Source: Gnetum montanum (lineage: Eukaryota > Streptophyta > Gnetopsida > Gnetales > Gnetaceae). From it: 64,000 nt of DNA. The notes beneath the pieces were generated by a model. It was given only the letters and a program-made list of their open reading frames with translations. It did not search any database and was not told where the DNA came from. The position numbers and the translations under genes are program-made. Below, piece after piece: positions 23,715 to 35,400 of this stretch. Every line of letters starts with the position of its first letter. The stretch's first letter is position 1. The DNA is taken from NCBI GenBank assembly GCA_015680685.1, contig MNCI01004501.1, positions 720,843-784,842 on the forward strand. The letters are read 5' to 3'.

Positions 23715-24804
23715 TGTGAATTGAGAACTTAGAAGAGGGGTTGAATAAGTTCCCAACTTAAAATTGCTATAGCCACCAAAACACACAAGTTTCACATGGT
23801 TCCCCAACTTGGGTATGTCTACACTCAAAGGGTAGAATCTTTGCACACCTCCAGACTTTGTTTCTTTAAAATGTGGTTTGAAGAACACCACACCTTGTAT
23901 AAGCTTTGAGCTCCACTCCAGAGTGTTTCATCGTTGTGAAACCACTCAATCCTAGAAGACCTCGACAAGCTCAAAATGTGGTTTAGAGGATCCCACAACC
24001 TTTATAAAAGTGAGCTCCACACTAGAGTGTTTTGTCGCTACAAAACCACTGAATCCCATAAGGTCTTGACAAGCTTAATAAAGATCTCTTCTCAAAAGAA
24101 GCACATCAACCCTACAGGGCAACAAGAAAGAAAGAGAAAGAACAAGGAAAAAGTGTAACTTGCTTTACAAATCCTTGCACTTGAAGCTCAATACAACTAA
24201 TACAAGCAAATAATGATTATAATGAAAAGCAAAGACAAATTCTCATAGATTAGCCAAAGATGAATCTTTAGATGATCAATGCTTGCACAATTCTCAAGAT
24301 TTTCACTTTGTCTTATAGCCTTAGAGTTTTCGAAAACACCTCAAAATTCATGCAATGGCTAGCAAACAACTAGTATAGGTGTCTACTTTGAAGTTTAGAC
24401 ATCTATCTGAGAGAGCCCCCAATGCATGAGAGACATCTACTTGGGAATGTAGATGTCTATTGTAAGACATCTTCCTATAGACATCTACTGTGTAAGATAG
24501 ACAGCTATTGTTTCTACCAAAAGTCTACTCTCCTGAAGCACTTTGAGAGATGAAGCATTTCTTTGATCCTTGAGCTTCTTAGCAATCTTCAAAACATCTT
24601 CATTTGGCTTGTAGACTCTATTGTCATCCATGCTCTCATCTTGTCCATTTAGTCTTCATTTTGACATCTCAACGTAGATCTCATTTCTAAAGTCGCAGAT
24701 CTTCATGTGAAGTTCTTGCTCATGGTCCTACAAAATTGTCATCACACACACACATCCCACATTCTCCATTTTTTCTATGGTTTTGACATACCAAAAGATC
24801 AACA
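23715..24804 (-). repeat. 5' LTR of the copia element
   Basis: It begins TGTGAATTGAG and ends GATCAACA on the + strand and aligns with 6723-7760. The AGACATCT/AGATGTCT cluster at 24378-24525 is longer than in the left copy. Confidence 0.88.
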
Positions 24805-25439
24805 AAACCTTTCCATAAATATTAGATTTTAAATAAATCTAATATCACATCAAATCATTATGCAATGAGGGAGAAATAATTTAATCATTGATTATCACTC
24901 ACTCTAGTAAAAATTCAAGATTCAAAAAATTTTCCAAATTATAGAGCTAATTTCTCCAAAACCAAATAGATATTAAATTGAGATTTTACCTACTTGTAGT
25001 GACTTATTATAGATTTCTAATAAATTTAGAATCACAAAAAAATGTTGTCAAATGACTAAGATATCATCAAAATAGTGAATGTCCCCAATTCTGACTATTC
25101 AATTTCCAAGATTAAGTAAATAATAATGAATGATGTTGTTAAATGATTGTTGAATTGATGAAAGATTGATGAATTGATGGTGAAATAGTCAAATTCTTAC
25201 TGAAATTATATTTATGATTCCAAGAGATTCCTTAAATATATATATGTAACAAGGGGGACAAAGTTTACTAAATATAATACAGTATAGCCCCAATGACAAA
25301 AAGAACCTTAAAAATTTAATATATATATGGATTAAAGTCAAAATAACATTACATCTATTCATCAATCTAGAGATTTTTAGTATAGGGACACCTCTTTCAA
25401 TTCCTTTTCCTCTACACTACAATTATTTTATGCAAGTTT

Positions 25440-26395
25440 CAAGAGGTTGGAGAGATGTCTTGGGGATTAGAGAGATGTCTAGACCAAGTGCAAGCACTTT
25501 GCGAGAGACATCCCAGGTTCAAGGGAGATGTCTTAACTTTGCTACAATCATCATAGGTGAGACATCCTAGATTAAAGTGAGATACCTTAGTTCAAAGTAG
25601 GGATGTCCCACAAATTCGGAGACATCTCACATATGGGTGAGATGCCTCAACTACCCTGGATATGTCTCACACCCAAGTGAGATGTTCCTCCTACATCTCA
25701 AGTTTGATAGTAAGACAACCCAATAAGCATCCAGATAACTTGTACAATGAGGAAAACTTTCAAATTGACTATTCAAAATTTGGAAATAACTTAAACAATG
25801 GAGAAAAATATGGAAACAACCTAAGGTCCCCAAGTTGAGTTGGGGAAAGTTTTTTAGGTTTCTTGTCTTCTAAATCCAATAAATATTGGTGTTATTTTAT
25901 GTTTGTATCATCAATGAGAGAGTTGATGTGTGGCAAGAGTGTGAGAGAGCACATTTAGTGAGTGTATGTGGTTGCGACTCCATGATCAATTTTGTAGTGT
26001 ATTGGCTTATGTATTCTTGTGTCTTGCTTGTGAGTTGAGATCTCAATCCTAAGTTGTGAGAGATTTTCTTTCAATTGTGTTTTGCATTGAGAACAACCAT
26101 TCTATGGTTGTAAAGCCTCATGCTCTACAGCATCATTTGAGTGGGCTTCATTCTTTTAGATGTCTTGTGAATTGTGGAATCCTATTGCGATCTTCTTTGC
26201 AGTAATTGAAGATAGATAGTTTTCTTGTTTTCTAGCATATGGATTTGTCTTTTCATAATATCTAGATTTAGTAGATTTGAAAGTTAATTTCTATTGGAGT
26301 GAACCTACTCCAAATTTTCTATATTTTATTAAAATAAACTCTTATTGAATAATAAAAATAAAAAAATTATTATCTTCTACTCTAAAAATCCAACA
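25440..26395 (+). repeat. Possible LTR, + orientation
   Basis: A run of GAGATGTC/GAGACATC units (25445-25690) is followed by an ATAAATA box (about 25879), a T/G-rich leader and an AT-rich end at AAAATCCAACA (26395). This order (array, TATA, leader, CA end) is that of the other LTRs here, but the left border and any partner LTR were not found. Confidence 0.35.
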
Positions 26396-28795
26396 ATGTT
26401 AAACTAGACCTACTTGAAGGACAACATCAAAAGAAAATCAAAACAACGTCAAGATTCTCAACAAGCAATTTAGCACAATCATACCCTATGTGTTCATCTA
26501 CATGAAATCAACAATGGTTATTTAGTCCTATGTCATTTTCCTAGTAGTAAAGAATGAAAGTTTTCTTCTATTAAGGATCCTTCTTGATAATAAAAACTGT
26601 AAACAATGAAGCTTATCATCTTACTAACTTAAATGAGCATGATCTTTAAAATCCTATCAACTACTCATACTTAAGGCAACATTATTTGCAATCTATGTAG
26701 ATCTATCTACATCCGTTGGACTTGACTTGAATGAATTTTACATCTTTCCCAAAATTTTTGGTATTTTTAGTGGTAAATATATAAAACAAATATAGAAAAT
26801 ATGACACCTTACCAATCTTCTATTTCTTCCTTTTAGTGCTATATTACTTTTGTAATAATTGAGTCATCTATTTTCCTCTAGTTAGGGAATGTTGAGTGTT
26901 GAGCAAGATTTGAAGTGCTAGTATTTCAAGTCCTTGTCAGTGTTTGGGATCTAATTGTACCAAAAGGTGTTCTTTCAAATCATGGTTTCTAGTAACAAAT
27001 AATCATTCTCATGAAATGAGTGATTCCCAAACAATTGTACCTTTTTCTGGCATTGCATCATGCTTTGTATAAAATATAGTCAATGTTCCTCTTTTCTCCC
27101 CTACACTCATTTCTCTTCTACCTCTATTTCTCTACAAATTTTTGCTTGATTATGTGCACTTAGTTATCACATGAGGCATCTTTCAACAAGATAAGCAAAG
27201 GCTATTTAAAGTAAACAATATCAATTTTTTTCTTATCATCGTATCAAAGGTCATGGTTTTTAATAAGTGGCATGTTCCAAAAACTATTCACAACCCTCCT
27301 ACATTCTCTACCCTACATTGTATTCCTCATCCTATAACATTAAACTATATTGATATTGATGCTTAGTGTCAATTTCTACCTAATCCAAATCAAGATGGAC
27401 ACTCAAGACTTGCAAGGCTTTGAAAAGTTAAAGCAATTTCAACCCAACATCGATGGAAGGAAACCCTGAAAACAAGCCAAAGCATCAATACCACCCATGA
27501 TGAGGAAGGAAACCCTTAGAGGTTCATAAGACAAGCCAAAGCATCAATACAAGCAATGATGATAAGCAAAATGATAAAGATCTAGTTTTTCCTTTTGTAA
27601 CCAAATTTTAGATTTCATGCTCAATTCTTTTGCAATCCAACTCCATCTCAATCTCCTCATCCGTTTTAAGTGTACAACTATGATGATTTACCTTAATTTA
27701 TATATTGGCAATGAACAATGTAGACTTCAAACTGAATTATGGATTTTCCGTATTTGTAGTAGTTATACAATACTTTAATTGCTTTTAAATTTTAAAAATT
27801 TCCCATAATATTTGCTTTCTTAGCATTCCTTTCATACTTAGTTTTTCACCTGATGCTTTTATATTACATATTATAAGTCTCAATTTGAACCTAAAAAATT
27901 TACATTTTGGTATTATACTAACCTCACTTGTTATCTTCATGACAAGGTAAGATTTTTCAATATTGTGTTAAATTCAATAATTATTTTAGTAAGCTTGGAT
28001 TCTTCATTGTATTCATGGTTTAAGTAATCAATTTTCATGACCATATCAATTTAACAATACCAATTAATTCAATGACTTATATTTTAAATTAAGATAATAA
28101 TGATATCAAAAACAATAGTTACACACCCTCAACAAAAGTACCAACACTAGGGAGCATAAAGAACATTGCTTAAATGCCATATATCATTAGAGTTATTAAT
28201 TGATGCCCTTATTTCATTATTACTAACTAGAAATTGAAAATTTATTATATAAATAAAACTGTTGAAAATGACAGTCTAACTAATTATACCCATGACATCT
28301 ATTATAAATAATTTAATGTCTACTCAACTAATAACTAGATGCAGAAATGAAATTTGCTTCGATGTTTCTTTCAAAAATCTCATTTTCGTAAGTACATTGT
28401 AGACAACACATCGATTTAAAATTCAAGCTTACAAGACCGGATGGAAAAGAAATGGACCGTCTAATCTCAAAAGCTAATAAGCATGTTAAGGATTTTTATA
28501 TTTGCATGATGGGTCTTGCAACTTACAGATCACAAGATCTTCAAATCAATAACATGGCCATAATATTTAGCTTCAAAATGCTTGGTACGCACATGTTTCC
28601 CTGCCTAGATGAAACCTGAATTCATTTTTGAAGTATGCTGTCATGTTATAACTAAAAACATATTTCACTTGCAAGCTCAAGACATTTACAAACTGATTTA
28701 AGAAGAATAACAAGATTTCCCTTTAACAAAGTGCACAAATTAGCTTAGACATTTCAAAACTAAAAACATACACTTGCAAGCTCAAGACATATTTA
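26396..28795. other. AT-rich stretch without recognisable genes
   Basis: No coding similarity was seen. A degenerate direct repeat (ACAAGCCAAAGCATCAATAC, twice) lies at about 27470-27560. Confidence 0.4.
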
Positions 28796-28926
28796 CAAAA
28801 ATGGACCTCGAATGAAAGTACACAGGTTATATTTTTCAGAACTGCAATAAGTCATGCTTTCAAAAATGGACCTCGAATGAAAGTACACAGGTTATATTTT
28901 TCAGAACTGCAATCAAGTCATGCTTT
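28796..28926. repeat. 65-bp tandem duplication
   Basis: Two almost identical copies start with AAAATGGACCTCGAATG at about 28796 and 28861. They lie just past the stop codon of the acyltransferase gene, possibly in its 3' UTR. Confidence 0.9.
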
Positions 28927-29031
28927 CATTTTGTTGGGTACCAAATGCATCCTTGTATACCAACTGTCCTATTCACTTTGTTGATCAAATGCAGCATAAT
29001 CAAGTATTCATGGCCTAACAAGTCGCAGTTG

Positions 29032-29410
29032 CTAAGAGCCTTTTAAACAAGAAGGATGATCTCTGTAATCCATGTTTCCATTTCTATTTTGATGATTTCC
29101 ATTGCATTCTGATGGTGGTCCTTGAGGCAATGATTTACTTTCAAGTTTCTTCGTTTCCTTCATGAAAACCTGTTTTGGCATCACCTCAAACAGGAAATTG
29201 CCACCATTCCACACAGCGGCCGAAACCTTTAAAATCTGGAATGCTGCATGAAATCTGTAAGACTTGAAGAGAGGTACAGTCAAAGCCATTGTTGCAATTG
29301 TAAACACACCTTGAAGGATAGCATACATAACGACTCGATTCTGGTCGCCAAGCAACCCACTTAGCTTCCACCAAAGATTGTTAGCCTTCTGAGCTTTCTT
29401 AGATAGTTCT
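29032..29410 (-). CDS. GPC1: GPC1 exon 8 with stop codon
   Basis: 379 bp, [38 protein letters not shown] and [16 protein letters not shown], then a polar tail ([16 protein letters not shown]) and TAG at 29034-29032. Acceptor TTACAG|A. Confidence 0.93.
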
Positions 29411-32400
29411 CTGTAACATAAGAATAATTGAACTAAAAACAAATTTCATAACAGAACGGAAGGACAAAGTAGAGGAAATATTTTGTGCATGGAATTGAAT
29501 TGGCACCTGTAAGAAGTCATCACTTCCGGATCCCTCAGCAAACGTTGACGCCGCAACACATTGACTATAAGATAGTACAATAATTGCCACAATGTGTAGG
29601 CTGCAAGGGGAACAATGAATAACCAAGTCCAAAGTGAAGCCATCTCATTTACGTTGGGCCACACAGCTCTATTTCCATTATTCCAGTTCACAGAAATTGA
29701 AAATGGTTTTGGTTCCCACCAACGAACAACGAAGAGAACAGTACCTACATGGCAACATTCATATACTATAACAGAAGAAAACGAAGAGAACAGTACCTAC
29801 ATGGCAACATTCATATGCTATAACAGAAGAAACACGTGCAGTCCTTGAACATAAAAGAGAGAAAGCAACACAAAGGTTGATCCAAAAACTAATTCAACAA
29901 TTGAAACCTTGAAAAAAAAAAACCTTATCAAATATCAAATCACACACTTATTTACTTAACGAGCTTTGAATAAGGAATAGTATTTACATAACGAGCTTTG
30001 AATAAGGAATAGTATTAGTTTTAAGACTTTCCGTAGCAATGTTACAATGGGATCCTTGCAAGCTCAAAGGTCTGTCGAATTCCAAGCTATTCGGTCAGTT
30101 CTTTGTTTCTCTTCCCACCTAAACACAGGCCCTCAGAGCTCTTAAAGCCCTATTCAATAAATTCTAACATCTTTTCCAGCACAAAGGCAGGCTCTTGTGG
30201 CTCTTAAAGAGCTTGTTGTATCAATGTCAACTTCTGATGAAGATTTGAAATATTTTTAGATCTTCTACAGTTGATTTCAAACGTATTTTAAAGAAAGTTT
30301 TTGGCTTTTTTAAATTTACTTTTTTGAAAGACTTTTTATATTTTATATCTTTTGAACTCGTAAAAACAATTTGATTTAGAGTACAATCAGTTCTTGGAAT
30401 TTCAAAATCAACCAAGCAACAAGAGCAGGCTTTATATCGCAGTCAAGTCCTTTTCCAAAACTCACTGCCGCTGCACCGGTCCATTGCATATACAAAATAA
30501 TCTTTGTAGTACCAACTTACACATCACCTTTGATTCTCTGCCTTTCATTTTGATAGTTTCAATAACTTAAAAATGGATTCAATTCTATATATCACATTCT
30601 CTTTCCACCTTTTTATTGCCAACTACTACACTCTATGCTTTCAATTTGCTTAAAAATTTAGTGATTCTTTTCTTTCCAAATATTAAAGATAATGTGTTCG
30701 AAAACCATAGAAATTTGATTAGCACCTTGTGTTTGCTTAATTCATTTCCACGCTCCTGTCAAATCTTGTAAAGATTTTTGAATTGTAAAATGTTGTTGAT
30801 TGATGGCTGCCTAAACATACTGGTCATCCATCTTTGAGTTAGATAATACTTCATGCAAAATGCATATGGTTTTCAAGTATAGCCAAACCAGCAAATAAAA
30901 ACCACTACAAAAACAATTATTAAAATTTTTCATGCATTGAGACAAAAGTAAAATGATGTCTTCCGCAGCATTTCAAGGCAGCTACTGTGCCAAATTAAGA
31001 GAGTGATCGTGAGTTATCTAGTAATAAAATAGAATACAAGTTTTCTGCAGATTATTTTGATATATTACTCTCAAGCACACTCAGAAAACAGTCAACCCAA
31101 AAAATCCCCAAATAACGATCAAACAATTAGGCACAGTTTTAATTTGTTACATGTAACTATCAAACAATTAGGCACAGTTTTAATTTGTTACATGTAACTA
31201 AAAGGGTCATCACCCAGAGGCTCAATGCTCATCCAGCTAAATAGGACCTGGAAGGGTCAGTGAACAAACAAAAACCTAACTCAAGTCATATGACTTGAGA
31301 GAAACACACACCTTACCAACACTATCTATGACAGCCCCTGAGTCTGTTATATTTTCTTTTTGGGTATAAACAAATCATCTTCTTTCCACATTATGTTGTA
31401 AACCATCTCTAAATGTTACCATGTAATTTCTTGATGCATCGTAAGTGCTATGAATAAGTGATAGACCACTGGATGTGTATTTGGCATCAAAACATAATCT
31501 GATAAATGAGACAGTATCATCTAAGGTACAAATCACAGATAAAGAGACAGCAAACCTACTTGTTTTAAAACATTCATCCATATATTAAAGCTTGTTATTG
31601 TGAAATCCATCCAGTACTCCAATGTCTCATGTGTACCGTCAATGGTTTGTGATTTGTGTGATTCAGGACTTGGAGGTTTGACGAGCACAGTAGGGTCACT
31701 ACCTAATTATTGTCAAACATTATCATTCTTTTAACAAAGTGCTCAAACTCTTCATTATTTCCAGATCCATTATTTCCATCATTGTTATATTGCTGAGCCG
31801 GTTGTGCTCTGATACTTGAAAACAAGAAAACCCATGCCAGAATACGTAGATATCATGTAAATTTAGAACATAAAACCTTTTCTAAAACTATCACCAGTTA
31901 TATAATTTAGTATAATTAGAGATGACACTGACTCTTTGATATAACAATGAAGTGTTAGCCCAGTGGTACAAGTCTTGGCCTGGTAACCCCAGGTCATAAG
32001 TTCAATTCTACTAGGTTGCAGTGAATTATAAACTTCTATAAATCTTGGGGTGTACCTATGTTTCAGTTTCACTTATTTCAGGTTCCCGATACTGACTCTT
32101 TGATATTTCTACAACAGTCTGATCTTTGGCTTTTTAAAAAGAAAATGTCTCAGTGCATATCCTATTTCTTTCAATAACAGAATATTAAAGATATTATTTT
32201 ACAGAAAGAGAAATCAAGAAGAGAGCCCCAATGAATGCCATATTACTGGAACTGTGCAAGTTACCAAATAATTTTTCCGATAATGTGCAGGGAACAAAGA
32301 CGTTTAGTAGACCCAACTTAACATCTACACTGAGCCATAACAAATACAGATGTAGACAAATGGACCGCCTAAACAAAAGCAATGCTAAGCGTAAGAGACA

Positions 32401-35400
32401 TCTCAGGGTTAGTCATTCCTATTTCCTTCCCATGGTTCAAGGCCATGTAGCACTTGGAAATATCCTATGGTGACCCTCCAGTGTATGGAAAGCCTCACCA
32501 GCTTGGCAGTTCCAAGGAACAATTGAACTCCACCCGCTTTTTCTTAATACCTCTTCATCATTTCTCCCTATTTAGATAACTACTTGTGAGCCTGATTCCA
32601 TGGTGGTTGCAAATACATAGGTGGCCTGAACTAGACATAGACATTCTTCTGCGGCTCCTTGCCAAACCTTGAGCTAGAATGTGAGGGATGTAGAGGTCAG
32701 GCATCCATTAAGGATACATGGTTGAAACCCACCAATGATGTCCTCAATGTTATTTGTTAGTGTCTGTCCTCATCAGAGTCTTAGACGTTTCTCCTAGAGG
32801 TGTGACCGTGATGTTGATCCTAGTGTGTTGGTTTTCTACTTCCTAATAAAGAAGTGGGACATAATGGTCGATGGTGAGCATAGTCCATGGGTCTTCTGCC
32901 CCAAATCCATTGCATCCAAAGGATTCCCATGGGGTAACAAGCAACGTTGGGGCAACATTGTTAAACTAGGTGTTAGAATGAAGCCAAATTTTTTGTACTT
33001 CAAAAATCCCTTTTTTGTTGTTTTAAAAAGTCATGCCTCTTGTAATATTTTTTAAGTTACTGTAAAAGGGAAATCTAGATGATACACTATAAAGGAAGGC
33101 TATAGTCATTGGGCTTGTGTGCCTGCTGTGTACGTGTTGGCCTTAGATGCACATTGTACCTAAAGACTGGTTTGCCCTAGTTTACTTTACTAAAATAGCT
33201 CTACACTGTTTTTCCAGGGTTTTTCCCCTGCACAACAAATTTTGAGGGTTTTTTACATAAATCCTGATTTGTGGTTTATCATTTTTCTTCATGTTTTTTG
33301 TTTTTTCATTATTTCCATGACTAGTAGTATTCTACACAAACTATTATCAAAGCAGCAATCAAGAAGTAATGGCATGTTTGCAAAGCATAAACAGGTTGGT
33401 GAGTGCAGAAAATTAGGATGCTTGGAAGATTCTGATGGAAGACATTCTTTGCCAAAATGAGTGATGCAGACAAAGAATGAGGAAACAGTTGCTTCAAGGT
33501 TATCTTATGCAGATTGGTCAAAGAAGAATCATGAAGAATGAAAGACTTAACAGAAAAGCACTTTCCCACATAAGGCGATGTCCAGCAAAAAATCTAATTG
33601 TCCAGTTTCTTTGACATATGCACTTTGGCAAATTCTGAAAAAATAAAATCAACCAATAGGTATAAATCAGTATTTTACTGTCAATAAGATTTTTAACATG
33701 ACAATGAAGGTGCATGGCTACATGTCTACCTGGACAAAATGAATAGTTTGTTCAGTCAATTGCATAACATAGAAGTGACATTTCAAGAAAATCTTAGGGT
33801 TCTTGTAGATTTAAATTCTCAGTAGGTTTGCAGAAGATGGTTCATACTACGTTGATGAAAGATTGAGCTACCATGCTAAGGTTGAACCCAATTATCTCAA
33901 AGTTATTGAACGTAACCAAAACTAAACTGAACCAATTTTTTATTACATCTTAGACACTCCTAGGTTTGTTGGACTAGCTCAACTCTAACTAGTATCTGTT
34001 GCACAAATGCCTGTATATTCTAAAAAGTTGAACAAGTTGAACGTTTATAGGCTTAATGACATAGCCTTGGTATAATGAAACCAACCTTTGGAAGTCTTTT
34101 ACGAAGATGGCATGAAACCACCAACCCATCTTTGCTTTGATGCCATTGATGAGAACGATCCTGCTATTGCTAAGATCCATGATGATTGTTTATCCCATAT
34201 TCAAAGTGAGGAAATAGTGTAGCCTCTTCTTTAGTGAAAAAGACTGCTCATGTATTGAGGCTGGTCTAGTAGGAAACCCACCCTTACCTTGCACTCAAAG
34301 AAAAGGAAATGATACAACAAAGTAAGGTGATGGATCCTACAAAGCAATCTTCCATGGGTGCTCCAACATTAGTAGATCCTGATGACATCACTGTGGAGAT
34401 TGATAATGATGATGATAGCTGAAAAGACTCGTAGTGATGATGATATTTAATGTTTTCAATACATTGTTTTAATGGTTGCATGCCTTACCCATTTCATGTA
34501 ATCATTACGCTCTTGTACACTTTTTATGTTTTATGAATTTACAAGATACAAATGGTGTGCTAATGTTAGTTTTATCCATACTTATGAAGATCAAATTGAG
34601 ATGACAATCCAAATAATTTTGGATTGTGATCCAAACAATTGCAATCCAGATCTATTCTGGATTACAAGTCCAGTTCAGAATCACGATTCCAAACAAAAAA
34701 CCGTGATGCATCCAATTTGGAATCGTGATTCTAGAGTGCCAGAATTGTTAGTTTAAAATATAATATAAAACTTTAAAAAGAAAACAAAATCTTGAAAAAC
34801 ACCAATTAAAACTTACCACTAATTAACATTAAACATTTCTTTGAACATTAAAACACTATCTGAATAACAAAATTTAAAACTCAATACAGCTATAGAAGTA
34901 GAAAGAATTAGCATAGCACATTGTGGATATGCATTATCAACAATTTCAAGGTTTTTGGCACTTTTAGTGCACATTCTTTTACAAAGAGCAATGTATTTGG
35001 AGCACAACGTTGTAGGACCCCTAATAACCATCCTCTAAAATTCAGTACAACTTTTCTTCCAATCCTCTTAAAACATGGGGTTATACTTACACTAGCAACT
35101 AATAAGGATGTGACTCATATAATGATGGGCTAATTACAGGGCCTACATATCTCTTTCCCTTGTAAGACTTAACAAGTTGTTGATTAGATGAGACCTTGCC
35201 ACTTCTCATTATCCTAAGGATGGATGCATCAATTGCATATCATCTATCTGTAGTAGTACTATGATACCTTAAACCTAGCATTGATAAGTGTCATGGCTAA
35301 CACTTCCCATCACTTAGGAAGCTAGAAAACATCAAACATTTGTGTGATTTATTTGTTTCAAGTTTCATTTTCTTTAGAAAACATCAAACATTTGTGTGAT

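Larger units (their letters stand above)
6723..24804 (-). mobile_element. Ty1-copia element, split by a nested gypsy insertion
   Basis: Two similar LTRs (6723-7760 and 23715-24804) flank a copia internal region reading on the - strand. Removing the 13-kb insertion at 10361-23424 leaves about 5 kb, a normal copia size. The PBS beside the right LTR reads TGGTATCGGAGC, close to the usual initiator-Met tRNA site. A purine-rich tract (AAAAAGGGGGAGAT on the - strand) precedes the left LTR. Gag, integrase C-terminus, RT and RNase H remnants are present, but protease and the integrase core are missing. No clear target duplication was found. Confidence 0.85.

Noticed and set aside
31950-32010. tRNA gene
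   Set aside because: A and B boxes are present but no cloverleaf or anticodon arm can be folded, and the perfect TSDs identify a SINE.
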